Shown here piece by piece: positions 19,401 to 28,031 of a stretch of DNA of 64,000 nucleotides. Where the stretch lies: the NCBI RefSeq assembly GCF_018255755.1, contig NZ_CP073766.1, forward strand, positions 7,376,501 to 7,440,500. Reading direction: 5' to 3'. The DNA comes from Chitinophaga sp. HK235. Lineage in GTDB: Bacteria > Bacteroidota > Bacteroidia > Chitinophagales > Chitinophagaceae. The notes beneath the pieces are model-generated. The model did no database searches, was not told the DNA's origin, and was given only the letters and a program-made list of their open reading frames with translations. The number at the start of each line of letters is the position of its first letter. Position 1 is the first letter of the stretch. Position numbers and translations under genes: made by a program.

Positions 19401-19559
19401 GCTGCTGCCGCAGGGCCTAAGAGCGGCTGGAAGCCGGTGAAGGCAGCTATGCAGCCAACTACTGGGGCACATGATCTGTATTTTGTATTCAAAAGTGCAG
19501 ACGGTAAAGACGGATACCTGTTTAATGTAGACTGGATCTATTTCTCAAATAACAACTAA
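16464..19559 (+). CDS. ThuA-like / PQQ-type sugar dehydrogenase / PKD / cytochrome c / CBM lipoprotein
   Basis: The 1031-residue protein is an unusual chain of domains behind a lipobox at Cys16 ('LLSACG'): a degenerate ThuA-like domain (about 24-160), a glucose/sorbosone-dehydrogenase beta-propeller (about 175-600, with 'EDGLLGVALDPHFEKNHWVY' and 'YCCHSAGYLFFGP'), a PKD domain (about 613-690), a class I cytochrome c with CKACH haem site at 774-778, and a C-terminal CBM6-like domain (about 893-1031). The family oxidises sugars with PQQ and passes electrons to the haem. It is expected at the cell surface or in the periplasm. It starts an apparent operon with the MFS and Gfo/Idh genes 4-21 nt apart. 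Cofactor and substrate are inferred. Confidence 0.88.
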   Translation: MKKLWLPVLLVLLSACGAKRSVTRILCYTKNAESSWVKQLQEAGQKEGWQIVLTGDRQYFQDDSLRGFSAVCLPFSLTESLNYRNIPALKRYAEAGGGGILAVKDSAVIKQGWPWLKEWATLPEGKELTQDNGRLFIVPAAAMAATIQPAIKYLVGSNAWPDYSKSLTIAPPDTNRYTYTVLDHGLDEPMEMCILPEGNVLFVERKGAVKIYDARLRQTKSVGRFDVFSGIEDGLLGVALDPHFEKNHWVYFYYAPAGEKWYNKLVRLELHGDKLDMSTEKILLEVPTQRQYCCHSAGYLFFGPNDLLYLSIGDNTNAEETHGYTPVDERPGRHLSDDQASAANSMDLRGKVLRIKPEPNGTYSIPDGNLFPKDGSKGRPEIYVMGCRNPYRISVDMKNAFLYWGDIGPDTKVPSAEGSTLSFDEINQARKPGFFGWPYFNGNNEAYPLLDYATMKERAGKDPLHPVNNSPHNTGIKELPPAQPAMIWYGDAASPVFPLVGKGGETAMAGPVFYSDQFEDAPYKLSDYYNGKLFIYEWMRHWIMAVTLDSAGNYVRMEPFLEHIDFAAPIDMKFASDGSIYMLEYGTNWFAKNSNAKLVRITYAEGNRKPVANIRSSQLYGGAPLTVKLSAAGSMDYDKEDQLTYTWKIADKELKGEQVDYTFSKPGIYKVDLTVTDNHGAKGTSFVDIKVGNTPPAVKINTTANKSFYWDNAAIDYQVTVQDPEDGTPDSSKVKVSFDYLPMGKDFALVLAGNNGDGNTQYAKGHQLFWSLDCKACHTENTASVGPSLVEVAKRYQDNETNVNKLAAKVIAGGSGNWGNRTMSAHPDMSADDAKEIVHYILSLGSAKASLPMQGVQPFKAHAGKGNEGGYLLMATYTDKGANSIEPLTGRDYIMLRNPLIQVEDFDEGNVNLATITTAALCYAYVRNNSYIRFNHFYLDGVKSLQYNIQEQGMGGVIEVHLDKPDGPLLSKVNVPAGTAAAAGPKSGWKPVKAAMQPTTGAHDLYFVFKSADGKDGYLFNVDWIYFSNNN

Positions 19560-19563
19560 TCAC

Positions 19564-20757
19564 ATGACCGCGTCCGTACGTCTGCGTTTGTCTGTCCTGA
19601 TGCTGCTGGAGTATTTTACCTGGGGAGCCTGGTATGTAACCATGGGCACTTATCTCATTACTGCTTTAAAGGCGGATGCGGTGCAGGTAGGGGCAGCTTA
19701 TGCCAACCTGTCTATCGCCGCCATTATCTCCCCGTTTTTTGTGGGGCTGATAGCGGACCGTTTTTTTGCTGCGCAGAAAGTGTTGGGTGTACTGCATCTG
19801 GCAGGTGCGGCCACCTTATACCTGATCAGCGGAGTACAGGACTTTAGCAGCTTCTGGTGGCTGATCCTGTTGTATACGTTATTGTATATGCCCACTATGT
19901 CGCTGGCTAATTCGATCTCCTTCCGCCAGATGCAGGATGCGGGCAGGGAGTTTCCTTCTGTACGTGTATTCGGTACCGTGGGATGGATACTGGCAGGGCT
20001 GCTTATTGGCTTCGCCGGGGTGGAAACGACTGCCGCCACTTTCCGTATCGCTGCCGCCAGTTCGCTGCTGTTGGGCATATACAGCTTTTTCCTTCCTTCT
20101 TCACAACCGGTGAAAAAGGAAGTGCGGTTGTCTGATATACTGGGGCTCGATGCGCTGGTGCTGTTGAAAGGACGCGCCTATGGGATCTTTTTTATCACCG
20201 CGGTGGCAGTATGTATACCACTGGCGTTTTATTACAGTTTTACCAATCCGTTCCTCAATCATGCCGGTATGGCCAATGCTGCCGGCAAGATGACGCTGGG
20301 ACAGGTATCGGAATTTCTTTTTATGCTGCTGATGCCGTTCCTGTTTTCACGATTGGGTGTTAAGCGTATGCTGTTGCTGGGCATGTTCTGCTGGATACTG
20401 CGTTATGTGTTGTTTGCTTATGGCGACAGCGGGGCTGGTGCCTGGATGCTGTACGGAGGAATTGCGCTGCATGGTATGTGTTACGATTTCTTTTTCGTGA
20501 CAGGACAGATCTATACCGACCGTAAAGCAGGCGACAACATCAGAAATGCAGCACAAGGGCTGATCACTTTTGCCACCTATGGCCTGGGCATGCTGATAGG
20601 CTCCTATGTGTCGGGGTTTGTAGCCGGACGATTCAGCTATTTACAGACAGCCGTCCTGCATTATGACTGGCGTAGTATCTGGCTGGTACCTGCTGCTATC
20701 ACTGGCATTTTCCTGCTGTTATTTATTTTTTTGTTCAGAGATCATGATAACCAATAA
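19564..20757 (+). CDS. Nucleoside:H+ symporter-type MFS transporter
   Basis: The 397-residue protein has about twelve hydrophobic segments and the start typical of the NupG/XapB-like nucleoside symporter group ('LSVLMLLEYFTWGAWYVTMG'), with 'LIADRFFAAQKVLG' after the second helix and 'SVRVFGTVGWILAG' in the middle. It begins 4 nt after the dehydrogenase stop. In Bacteroidota this MFS group often sits with Gfo/Idh genes and carries sugars or sugar acids rather than nucleosides, so import of the oxidised sugar is the likeliest role. Confidence 0.85.
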   Translation: MTASVRLRLSVLMLLEYFTWGAWYVTMGTYLITALKADAVQVGAAYANLSIAAIISPFFVGLIADRFFAAQKVLGVLHLAGAATLYLISGVQDFSSFWWLILLYTLLYMPTMSLANSISFRQMQDAGREFPSVRVFGTVGWILAGLLIGFAGVETTAATFRIAAASSLLLGIYSFFLPSSQPVKKEVRLSDILGLDALVLLKGRAYGIFFITAVAVCIPLAFYYSFTNPFLNHAGMANAAGKMTLGQVSEFLFMLLMPFLFSRLGVKRMLLLGMFCWILRYVLFAYGDSGAGAWMLYGGIALHGMCYDFFFVTGQIYTDRKAGDNIRNAAQGLITFATYGLGMLIGSYVSGFVAGRFSYLQTAVLHYDWRSIWLVPAAITGIFLLLFIFLFRDHDNQ

Positions 20758-20768
20758 AACATTTTTAT

Positions 20769-21962
20769 ATGGGAAGAAAAATTGCCATGCTGGGCTCGGG
20801 TTTCATCGGTCGTTTTTATGCTGATTCTATCCATAGCCAAAGAAGTAAAGACCGTATTGTCAGTATCTACTCACGCCGTGAAGAGAGCGCGAAGAAGTTT
20901 GCTGCAGACTATAACACGCCTCACTGGACAGTGGAGATGGAAGAGGCGATCAATCATCCGGAGGTAGACGTAGTATGTATTGCGTTGCCCAACAATCTGC
21001 ATGAGGCAGCCGTACTGGCCTGCTGCAAGGCTAAAAAGGCAGTGATCTGTACGAAGCCGCTGGGCCGTAATGCCCAGGAAGCAAAGAGAATGCTGGAAGC
21101 GGTAGAAAAGGCAGGCATCTTCCATGGTTATATGGAAGATCTGGTGTATACGCCAAAATTCTCCAAAGCATTACAAAGCGTACAGGCGGGAGCGTTAGGC
21201 CGTATTCTTTGGGCCAAGTCCAGAGAAACACATCCTGGTCCGCACAGCGAATGGTTCTGGGACAAGGAACAGGCCGGCGGTGGCTGTATCCTCGATCTGG
21301 GTTGTCACTGTGTAGAGATAGGCCGCAGCTTTATCGGAAAAGATATCCGGCCGGTAGAAGTGATGTGCTGGGCCGATACACAGGTAAAACCAATCGATGC
21401 AGAAGATCATGCTATCGGACTGATAAGGTATGAGAACGGTGCCATCGGCCAGTTTGAGGTAAGCTGGACTTTCCGCGGGGGCCTCGACCTGCGGGATGAA
21501 GTGATGGGCACAGAAGGTACCATCTGGCTCAATAACTTCCTGCGTACGGGTTTTGATATGTTCACTACCGGCAAGGGAGCCGACTATGTAGCAGAGAAAG
21601 CGGAAAGTAATTCCGGCTGGTTGTTTCCGGTAGGAGATGAGCTGAATGACCTCGGATACAATCATATGTTTGCCGACATGTTTAATGCCATCGAACAAAA
21701 CAAACAACCCCGCGAAACATTCTACGATGGTTATGTCGTGAATGCTATTCTGGACGCAGCTTATAAAAGCGCTGCCAGCAAACAATGGGAGCCGGTACAA
21801 CTGGAGGTATGGAGAGGTCAGGAAGGTGTTGCCAAAGGCAATACACTGGTGGATTACGACGAACATCATTATCTCATCAAAGAAGAAAAAACACATTTCG
21901 GCAGTACCAAACTCATACTAAAGGAAAAACAAAGCGGAAAGATCGTAGAGATCACCCGTTAA
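20769..21962 (+). CDS. Gfo/Idh/MocA-family NAD(P)-dependent oxidoreductase
   Basis: The 397-residue cytosolic protein opens with a Rossmann dinucleotide motif ('IAMLGSGFIGRFYADSI') and contains the family signature 'KAVICTKPLGRNAQEAKRML' with the conserved KP pair. The C-terminal substrate domain includes 'GGGCILDLGCHCVEIGRSFI'. The family interconverts sugar hydroxyl and keto groups. It lies 11 nt after the transporter gene and 21 nt before a second family member, so the two probably act on the same imported sugar. Confidence 0.9.
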   Translation: MGRKIAMLGSGFIGRFYADSIHSQRSKDRIVSIYSRREESAKKFAADYNTPHWTVEMEEAINHPEVDVVCIALPNNLHEAAVLACCKAKKAVICTKPLGRNAQEAKRMLEAVEKAGIFHGYMEDLVYTPKFSKALQSVQAGALGRILWAKSRETHPGPHSEWFWDKEQAGGGCILDLGCHCVEIGRSFIGKDIRPVEVMCWADTQVKPIDAEDHAIGLIRYENGAIGQFEVSWTFRGGLDLRDEVMGTEGTIWLNNFLRTGFDMFTTGKGADYVAEKAESNSGWLFPVGDELNDLGYNHMFADMFNAIEQNKQPRETFYDGYVVNAILDAAYKSAASKQWEPVQLEVWRGQEGVAKGNTLVDYDEHHYLIKEEKTHFGSTKLILKEKQSGKIVEITR

Positions 21963-21983
21963 TTCAACATTAAACAACAGGTT

Positions 21984-22982
21984 ATGTCATCATACGATAG
22001 AAGGAGATTTATAAGAACAGCGGCAATAACAGGTGTAGGGCTCGGTCTTGCAGGCCGGGCCAGCTCCCTGTTTGCCGGCACACCGGCAGCACCGGGAAAA
22101 CGTGTAGGCATTATCGGGTTAGATACTTCGCATAGTGTGGAGTTCTCCAAAATGCTGAATGCTGCTAATGCAGATCCGGCTTACAATGGATTTAAAGTGA
22201 CGGCTGCTTATGTACAGGGCAGTAAAGACATTGCTTCCAGTCTGGAAATGGTACCCGGCAACCTAGCTAAGATAAAGGAGCTGGGCATAGAGATCGTAGA
22301 TTCTATCGCTGCCCTGCTGGAAAAAACAGATGTAATTTTACTAGAGTCCAATGATGGCCGTGTGCATCTGGAACAGGCGCTTCCGGTGTTTAAAGCCGGC
22401 AAACGTGTGTTTATCGACAAGCCCATTGCCGCCTCACTGGCGGATACTAAAGCTATTTTTAAGGCGGCAGAAAAATATAAGGTGCCGGTGTTTTCCTCTT
22501 CAGCGCTGCGTTTCATCGATAGCATACAACAAGTGGCACAAGGAAAAATCGGTAAGGTCACCGGTGCGGATGTATATACGCCGTCGCCCACCGAAAAAAC
22601 ACATCCGGACCTTTTCTGGTACGGCATCCATGGTGTGGAGATGTTGTTTGCGCTGATGGGCACCGGCTGCCGTCGTGTGACCCGCATCACTTCTGAAGAT
22701 ATGGACCTGGTGACCGGTGTCTGGAATGATGGCCGCATTGGAACGCTGAGAGGCGTCCGTAAAGGACCTTACGGTTTTGGTGGTCATGCTTTCGGAGAAA
22801 AGGGTATAGCGCCTATCGGTGACTTCAGCTCCTATCAACCGCTGGTATTGCAAATCACGGCCTTCTTCCAGACAGGCATTCCTCCAGTGAAGCCGGAAGA
22901 AACTATTGAAATGATGGCTTTCATGGAAGCCGCTGATGAAAGCAAAAAGAAAAAAGGCGCTACAGTAACGATGAATGTATAG
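21984..22982 (+). CDS. Gfo/Idh/MocA-family oxidoreductase with Tat signal
   Basis: The 332-residue protein starts with a twin-arginine export signal ('YDRRRFIRTAAITGVGLGL'), then a Rossmann fold ('KRVGIIGLDTSHSVEF') and the family signature 'KRVFIDKPIAASLADTKAIF'. Exported Gfo/Idh proteins keep a tightly bound NAD(P) and act in the periplasm. Together with the cytosolic paralogue, the MFS transporter and the surface dehydrogenase, it suggests oxidation chemistry on both sides of the inner membrane. It is the last gene of the operon. Confidence 0.88.
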   Translation: MSSYDRRRFIRTAAITGVGLGLAGRASSLFAGTPAAPGKRVGIIGLDTSHSVEFSKMLNAANADPAYNGFKVTAAYVQGSKDIASSLEMVPGNLAKIKELGIEIVDSIAALLEKTDVILLESNDGRVHLEQALPVFKAGKRVFIDKPIAASLADTKAIFKAAEKYKVPVFSSSALRFIDSIQQVAQGKIGKVTGADVYTPSPTEKTHPDLFWYGIHGVEMLFALMGTGCRRVTRITSEDMDLVTGVWNDGRIGTLRGVRKGPYGFGGHAFGEKGIAPIGDFSSYQPLVLQITAFFQTGIPPVKPEETIEMMAFMEAADESKKKKGATVTMNV

Positions 22983-23021
22983 CGCCCCTGCCCCGGGGTT
23001 GATGTTTTTCGGCCCTGGGGT

Positions 23022-23810
23022 TTATTCGTATCCAAACTCCATCACCGCTACTTCCAGTGTCTTACCGTTCTGCCATTTAACCCAGCCATAAGCCGGCTTC
23101 TTCCTGCTGTAATCCTGTCTGTCTATCAGTTCCGCCCATTCGCCTTCAACGCGGGCTACATGAAAACATTCCCTGCAGCCATCCTGTAGGGATGGAAACG
23201 GAATCGTTTTTCCATTAGGAGCATCGTAAAAAGTGGCGTTGGGTTTAGTACTTACAATATAGGCGCGTTGCAGAAAATGTTCCCATGTTTCGTAGAGATA
23301 CCAGCAGGGATTGTATGGAGCCTCGGTTTGCCCGATTCTGTTATGCACTTCTTTCTGTACTAATGTTCCATACAATGCGTATTTCGGATTGATATAGATA
23401 AAGCAGGTGAGTTTTTCCTTTTCGTTGATGACCACCTGAAAATGATGTGCGGTGGCCTTTACCACTCTGAATTGCAGTACCGGCGGGAAAGAGACCAGGC
23501 CCATATTGATATGGCGACGACCTGCCTCATGGGTATCACCATACGACAGCTGGTAGGGAGCCAGTTTATTTTTCAGCACTCGTGTGAGGAAGGCGGTGCT
23601 GCCATCCGCACGGCGCTTTATTTCCAGGGTATCGAAAGGAACAGTTGCATCCGCACTGGCATACAGTGGAATTTTTTCTTCGAAGCTTACCTGTAAAATG
23701 CCCGTTCCTAGGGAATCGTAGTGGGGGAGAGCCGGAAGAGGGGAGCCGGGCTCCTGACTGAATACCTGTATACTTGTCATGATGAAAGCGATTAAAAAGG
23801 ATATTCTCAT
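23022..23810 (-). CDS. Secreted protein of unknown function
   Basis: The 262-residue protein has a clear signal peptide from Met at 23810 ('MRISFLIAFIMTSIQVFSQ'). The longer frame from 23852 adds 14 residues without signal character and runs up to the preceding stop. The mature part is beta-rich, with an SH3-like look in the first 60 residues ('GILQVSFEEKIPLYASADA') and again near the end ('YGWVKWQNGKTLEVAV'). I do not recognise a named family. It follows the phospholipase C gene by 45 nt on the same strand and is probably co-transcribed. A role with the phospholipase is inferred from position only. Confidence 0.7.
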   Translation of the reverse strand: MRISFLIAFIMTSIQVFSQEPGSPLPALPHYDSLGTGILQVSFEEKIPLYASADATVPFDTLEIKRRADGSTAFLTRVLKNKLAPYQLSYGDTHEAGRRHINMGLVSFPPVLQFRVVKATAHHFQVVINEKEKLTCFIYINPKYALYGTLVQKEVHNRIGQTEAPYNPCWYLYETWEHFLQRAYIVSTKPNATFYDAPNGKTIPFPSLQDGCRECFHVARVEGEWAELIDRQDYSRKKPAYGWVKWQNGKTLEVAVMEFGYE

Positions 23811-23855
23811 CTGATTTTTATGACAGGATGCATGCAGGTGCCCGGATTCCATAAA

Positions 23856-26393
23856 TCAGGAAATGGCCCGGCCCATGTATGGGTCGGTAATGCCTTCCTT
23901 ACCGGTTTCTACACGGCCGGCATATCTTCTTTCAAACATGCTGAAGCCGTTGATAAGAATACTGAAGTCGTACCATCCGTTGCTGGCCTGCAAGGGTAGC
24001 AGGATGACGGTGGTGCCGCTGGCAGCGATGGTGCGGCTGATGTTTTTATTTTTATAGGCATTGTCGCGGATGGTAACATTGAGCGGCGTTGCAGCTGTGC
24101 CTGTGATATTGACGATCACATTGCCGGTAAGTTTGCCAGTGGTAGTATTACGTTCATACGTGCACGTTATCTGAGCTGCGGGATCTTCGTGGTTGCCTCT
24201 GAAGGCCCGGAAGAAGCCATTGGGACCATGAAGATGCAAATGGTAGGCACCCGCTTCGAATGCTGCTGCGGGCCACTGATAACGGATGGTATCACCGGCT
24301 TTTACGGCAAAAGACCAGTTGCGGGATATCTCTGCATTTCCTTTGTCATCCTTGTAAGCTACCGGTGCAAAAACAGTGAAGGGCGCGCCAGCAGATGCAG
24401 TACCAAATGCTGTGTTGCCGGCAGCAAAGCTGATTTCCACCTGTTGTTTGCCGGGAAGCCATCGGGCATCTGCATACAATTCATATGGCAATGCCGGCGA
24501 AGGCCGTACTCCTTTTTCCTGTGGTGCCATGAGATCGTTGGCCTCCGGATTGCTGATCACACGCTCCAGCTGCTGGTTTGTTATCTTTTTAAATCCGCCC
24601 GGTGCCGCTTTGAACTGTGCGTTGTAAATATTTTTCACAAACTTCTCTTTTTCGAGAAAAGGCAGTTTTTCCGTTTTAACCGTAAAAGGACTGAACACCG
24701 CGGTGAGATCGCCGCAGATGGTTCGTCTCCATTGACTGATATTATCCACATGGATCTTTTTGTTGTATTTACGGTTGACATACGTTTCCAGGAATTGCAG
24801 GGTAGACGTATGATCAAATACCTGTGAACATACTTTGCCGCCGCGGCTCCATGGAGAAGCGATGATCAAAGGGACCCTGAAACCGAGGCCTATAGGTGCT
24901 TCGCGGGCTTGTTTTTTATGGACGCCTTGTAGTAGTTCATTTTCCAGCCGTACATGTTCCACTTCAGTATCTATGCCTGCAGAGCATTTGCCTGTTTCCG
25001 GCTTGTTTTCATCAGGGATGGAGAAGGGAGGTATGTGGTCGAAGTAGCCGTCGTTTTCATCGTAGGTAACAATGAAGATGGTTTTCTTCCATACTTCGGG
25101 CTTGCTGGTGAGGATGTCCATGACCTCTGATACGTACCAGGCGCCATACCAGGGAGCGCTGGGGTGGTCGGAGAAATTTTGCGGACCTGCCAGCCAAGAG
25201 ACAGCAGGCAGTTGACCATCCTGTACATCTTTTCTGAACTGGTAAAGGATATCGCCGGCGGGAACGGTCACCTTACGGTCGTTGCCATCATCGGTATACT
25301 GGAAAGAGGTAACAGTTCTGAAGTTGGGATCAGCGCTGTTGATCACAAATGCATTTTTATAGAGATTTTTTTGATGATCGGATAACTGATCGAAACTTTC
25401 CTTATTCCATTTCAGCAGCTCTTTGGTAGCATTGTCGAGCACTTCCTGTTTTTTGGCGATATCTGCACGTATCTTCCTGGCGGCTTCATCTGAGGAAGGG
25501 GTAGCTTCCATGAGTTTGTTGATTTCGTCCGGCAGGGTATCTACCTGCTTGAGCAGCGACTGAATATTACGGGAGGAAAATTTCACGTGATAAGCTTCGA
25601 AGAATTCGAGGAGGTTGCAGCCGAAGTTGGCCAGCCAGGCCCTTTCTTCCCCTTTGAAGCCACCGCCGCAGCTGAGATCGTTCTGATAAAATTTCCAGGA
25701 GATGTTGTTTTCTTCCAGCATTTCGGGAAATGTTTTCCAGGTGAGTTTGCCGTAGCTGAAGTCGTCATTGCGGATATTGACTTTAGCGCGTCCGTCTTCT
25801 TCGCTGGTAATTTTGCCGGTCCAGAAGAAGGAGCGGTTAGGTGTGGTGCTGGTCATGCCAGAACAGAAATGCTGGTCGCATATCGTGAAAGCATCTGCCA
25901 TAGCGTAGTTGAAGGGAAGGTCTTCCCTTGTAAAATAACCCAGGGTGAGTGGCATGTGTGCATATTGTCTGTTGCCTGGTCTTTTGGCAATCAACCACTG
26001 GTCATGTTTTCCGGCATTATAAGCATCTACCTGGCTGGCACGGGAATGTGGCAGGGAGCCCATCCAGGTGATCTTCGTGTCTTTGATATCGAGTCGGAAC
26101 GGTGCATAGGTATCGCCTTTGTCATCTGTCTGAAACCACACGGGTTTAAGGTTGGGCAAGGGGATGGCCCTGGGATCATTAAAGCCTCTTACACCTTGTA
26201 ATGTTCCAAAGCAATGATCGAATGATCTGTTTTCCTGCATGAGGATGACGATATGTTCTGCGTCGAGCCAGGTGCTACCTGGAGTAGGATCTATGGCCAG
26301 CGCCTTCTGGATAGAGGCTGGCATGATGGTGGAGATGCCGGCCGCGCCGGATAAGAGCAATGATTTTTTCAGGAAGTCCCTTCTGGTGTCCAT
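23856..26393 (-). CDS. Phosphocholine-specific phospholipase C, Tat-exported
   Basis: The 845-residue protein begins with a Tat-type signal ('MDTRRDFLKKSLLLSGAAG') and continues with the bacterial phospholipase C/phosphoesterase core: 'EHIVILMQENRSFDHCFGTL' near 46-65, 'HDQWLIAKRPGN', 'TSTTPNRSFFWTG' and 'IFIVTYDENDGYFDHIPP'. The C-terminal 200 residues form the DUF756 beta domains usual in this family. It hydrolyses phosphatidylcholine or sphingomyelin outside the cytoplasm, releasing phosphocholine. The length is typical. A small secreted protein follows in the same orientation. Confidence 0.93.
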   Translation of the reverse strand: MDTRRDFLKKSLLLSGAAGISTIMPASIQKALAIDPTPGSTWLDAEHIVILMQENRSFDHCFGTLQGVRGFNDPRAIPLPNLKPVWFQTDDKGDTYAPFRLDIKDTKITWMGSLPHSRASQVDAYNAGKHDQWLIAKRPGNRQYAHMPLTLGYFTREDLPFNYAMADAFTICDQHFCSGMTSTTPNRSFFWTGKITSEEDGRAKVNIRNDDFSYGKLTWKTFPEMLEENNISWKFYQNDLSCGGGFKGEERAWLANFGCNLLEFFEAYHVKFSSRNIQSLLKQVDTLPDEINKLMEATPSSDEAARKIRADIAKKQEVLDNATKELLKWNKESFDQLSDHQKNLYKNAFVINSADPNFRTVTSFQYTDDGNDRKVTVPAGDILYQFRKDVQDGQLPAVSWLAGPQNFSDHPSAPWYGAWYVSEVMDILTSKPEVWKKTIFIVTYDENDGYFDHIPPFSIPDENKPETGKCSAGIDTEVEHVRLENELLQGVHKKQAREAPIGLGFRVPLIIASPWSRGGKVCSQVFDHTSTLQFLETYVNRKYNKKIHVDNISQWRRTICGDLTAVFSPFTVKTEKLPFLEKEKFVKNIYNAQFKAAPGGFKKITNQQLERVISNPEANDLMAPQEKGVRPSPALPYELYADARWLPGKQQVEISFAAGNTAFGTASAGAPFTVFAPVAYKDDKGNAEISRNWSFAVKAGDTIRYQWPAAAFEAGAYHLHLHGPNGFFRAFRGNHEDPAAQITCTYERNTTTGKLTGNVIVNITGTAATPLNVTIRDNAYKNKNISRTIAASGTTVILLPLQASNGWYDFSILINGFSMFERRYAGRVETGKEGITDPYMGRAIS

Positions 26394-26507
26394 AAAGTGG
26401 CGTAGTTTGTGTCAGGGCGACAAAATAATAATTATTGAAAATTTTGTCTGTACCGTTCATCCATCCTTCATCTAAAATTCATACAGGGTGGGTATCTACC
26501 TGTAATC

Positions 26508-27803
26508 CTATCTGATGAGCAGCGACAGGAGGTATACACCAGACATAGCGGCAATGCCCATGATCAGTGTAGCCGTGGTATATACACGCAGCATATCTTT
26601 GATCTCCAGTCCGGAGAACCGTGATATCACCCAGAAGTAGGCGTCGTTGGTGTGGGATATCATCATGGAGCCGGCACCCATAGCCAGTACGCTCAGGATA
26701 TTACCATCGGGGGTATTGAGGCCTAGTGCGGGCAACAAAGGATGTATGATGGAAGCGGCTGTGATGATGGCTACGGTAGACGAGCCTTGCGCCGTTTTGA
26801 TGATGGCGGTGATCAGGAAGGGTAATAGTATACCCGTGCCCGTTATAGCCGGATTTTCTGCGATATGTCTGCCCAGGTCGGCTTTGGCCAGTATGGCTCC
26901 GAATGCGCCTCCACCGCCGATGATCACGAGTATGCCTGATGCTTTTTCTGCTCCTTCCACTAATATTTTCCGGACATTGCTGGCCTGTCCGTTGCGCAGA
27001 CTGAGTAAGGTGAGGATGATACCGATCGTGATCGCTACTTCCGGAATGCCGAGTATATTGAGTGTTTGGATGACCAGCGAAGTGGCGTTTTTCTCCAATG
27101 CAAGAAAAGAGCGCAGCGCTATCAGTAGTATGGGTATGGCGATAGGTAATACAGCCATTCCTACTGAGGGCAGGCGTCCGGAAGGTATGGTGATGTCTGG
27201 TGCTTCCACAGGTGGTGCAGGAAGTTTGTGTCCGGCATATAACGACCATGCATATCCGCAGGCGGATGCCGGCAGCGCTATCAGTAGTCCGTATAACATC
27301 ACTTTGCCTACATCTGCCTGAATGATGCCGGTGGCCGCCATAATACCCGGATGTGGCGGCATCATACAATGTACTGCATAGAGGCCGGTAGCCAGCGAAG
27401 AGGCCATGATCAGCATGGAGATGCCGGAACGGACAGCCATGGCTTTGTTGAGACCGCTGAGTACGATAAATCCTGAGTCACAGAAGATAGGCATGCCAAC
27501 CACATACCCGATGATATTAAGTGCCAGTGAAGAGCGTCCGGTGCCTGTTTTGCGCAACACATATGCCGCCAGTACACTGGTGCTGCCGGTATGTTCGAGC
27601 ATAAGGCCCAGGGTGGTGCCCAGTATAATTAGTAGTCCGAGGGAACCAACAATCTGCCCGAACCCGGTTTTAATGGTACTGAGTATATCCGTTACCGGGA
27701 GTCCGAAAATCAGTCCTGTCAGCATACTGGCCATCAGCAAGGCAAAGAAGGCGTGTATCCTGTACCTGGCTGTCAGAATAATAATCAGGACAATGCCTGC
27801 CAC
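26508..27803 (-). CDS. GntP-family gluconate/organic acid permease
   Basis: The 431-residue protein is almost entirely hydrophobic with about 12-14 membrane spans and GntP features such as 'LGLMLEHTGSTSVLAAYVL', 'VGMPIFCDSGFIVLSGLNKA', 'MMPPHPGIMAATGI' and 'AIIKTAQGSSTVAIITAAS'. The family takes up gluconate or related hydroxyacids with protons. The start is a GTG at 27801-27803. No in-frame ATG is available upstream before a TAA, so the N-terminus is uncertain by a dozen residues. No kinase or dehydratase for gluconate is adjacent. Confidence 0.9.
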   Translation of the reverse strand: MAGIVLIIILTARYRIHAFFALLMASMLTGLIFGLPVTDILSTIKTGFGQIVGSLGLLIILGTTLGLMLEHTGSTSVLAAYVLRKTGTGRSSLALNIIGYVVGMPIFCDSGFIVLSGLNKAMAVRSGISMLIMASSLATGLYAVHCMMPPHPGIMAATGIIQADVGKVMLYGLLIALPASACGYAWSLYAGHKLPAPPVEAPDITIPSGRLPSVGMAVLPIAIPILLIALRSFLALEKNATSLVIQTLNILGIPEVAITIGIILTLLSLRNGQASNVRKILVEGAEKASGILVIIGGGGAFGAILAKADLGRHIAENPAITGTGILLPFLITAIIKTAQGSSTVAIITAASIIHPLLPALGLNTPDGNILSVLAMGAGSMMISHTNDAYFWVISRFSGLEIKDMLRVYTTATLIMGIAAMSGVYLLSLLIR

Positions 27804-28031
27804 TAATCCAAGACTGTGATAAAGTATGATAACAGATGATGTTTATGATGTGAATATAGCCGATCGATGTTTTACAATATATCCATTATTGTTGTATTCT
27901 GCAAGTCCTGTTTTCTGCGTATATGGGTTAGCGTGATATCATCCGGCTGTCTATCGGCGGTGTCTGCGGTAATACTGCGTGTAATTCATTATATTTATGA
28001 CGTTGTTCATCCCTTTAAAAATATCTGACTT

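Noticed and set aside
22983..23021. GC-rich CCCCGGGG region between convergent genes as a terminator
   Set aside because: Only a short palindrome is present; no stem with T-tract could be formed.
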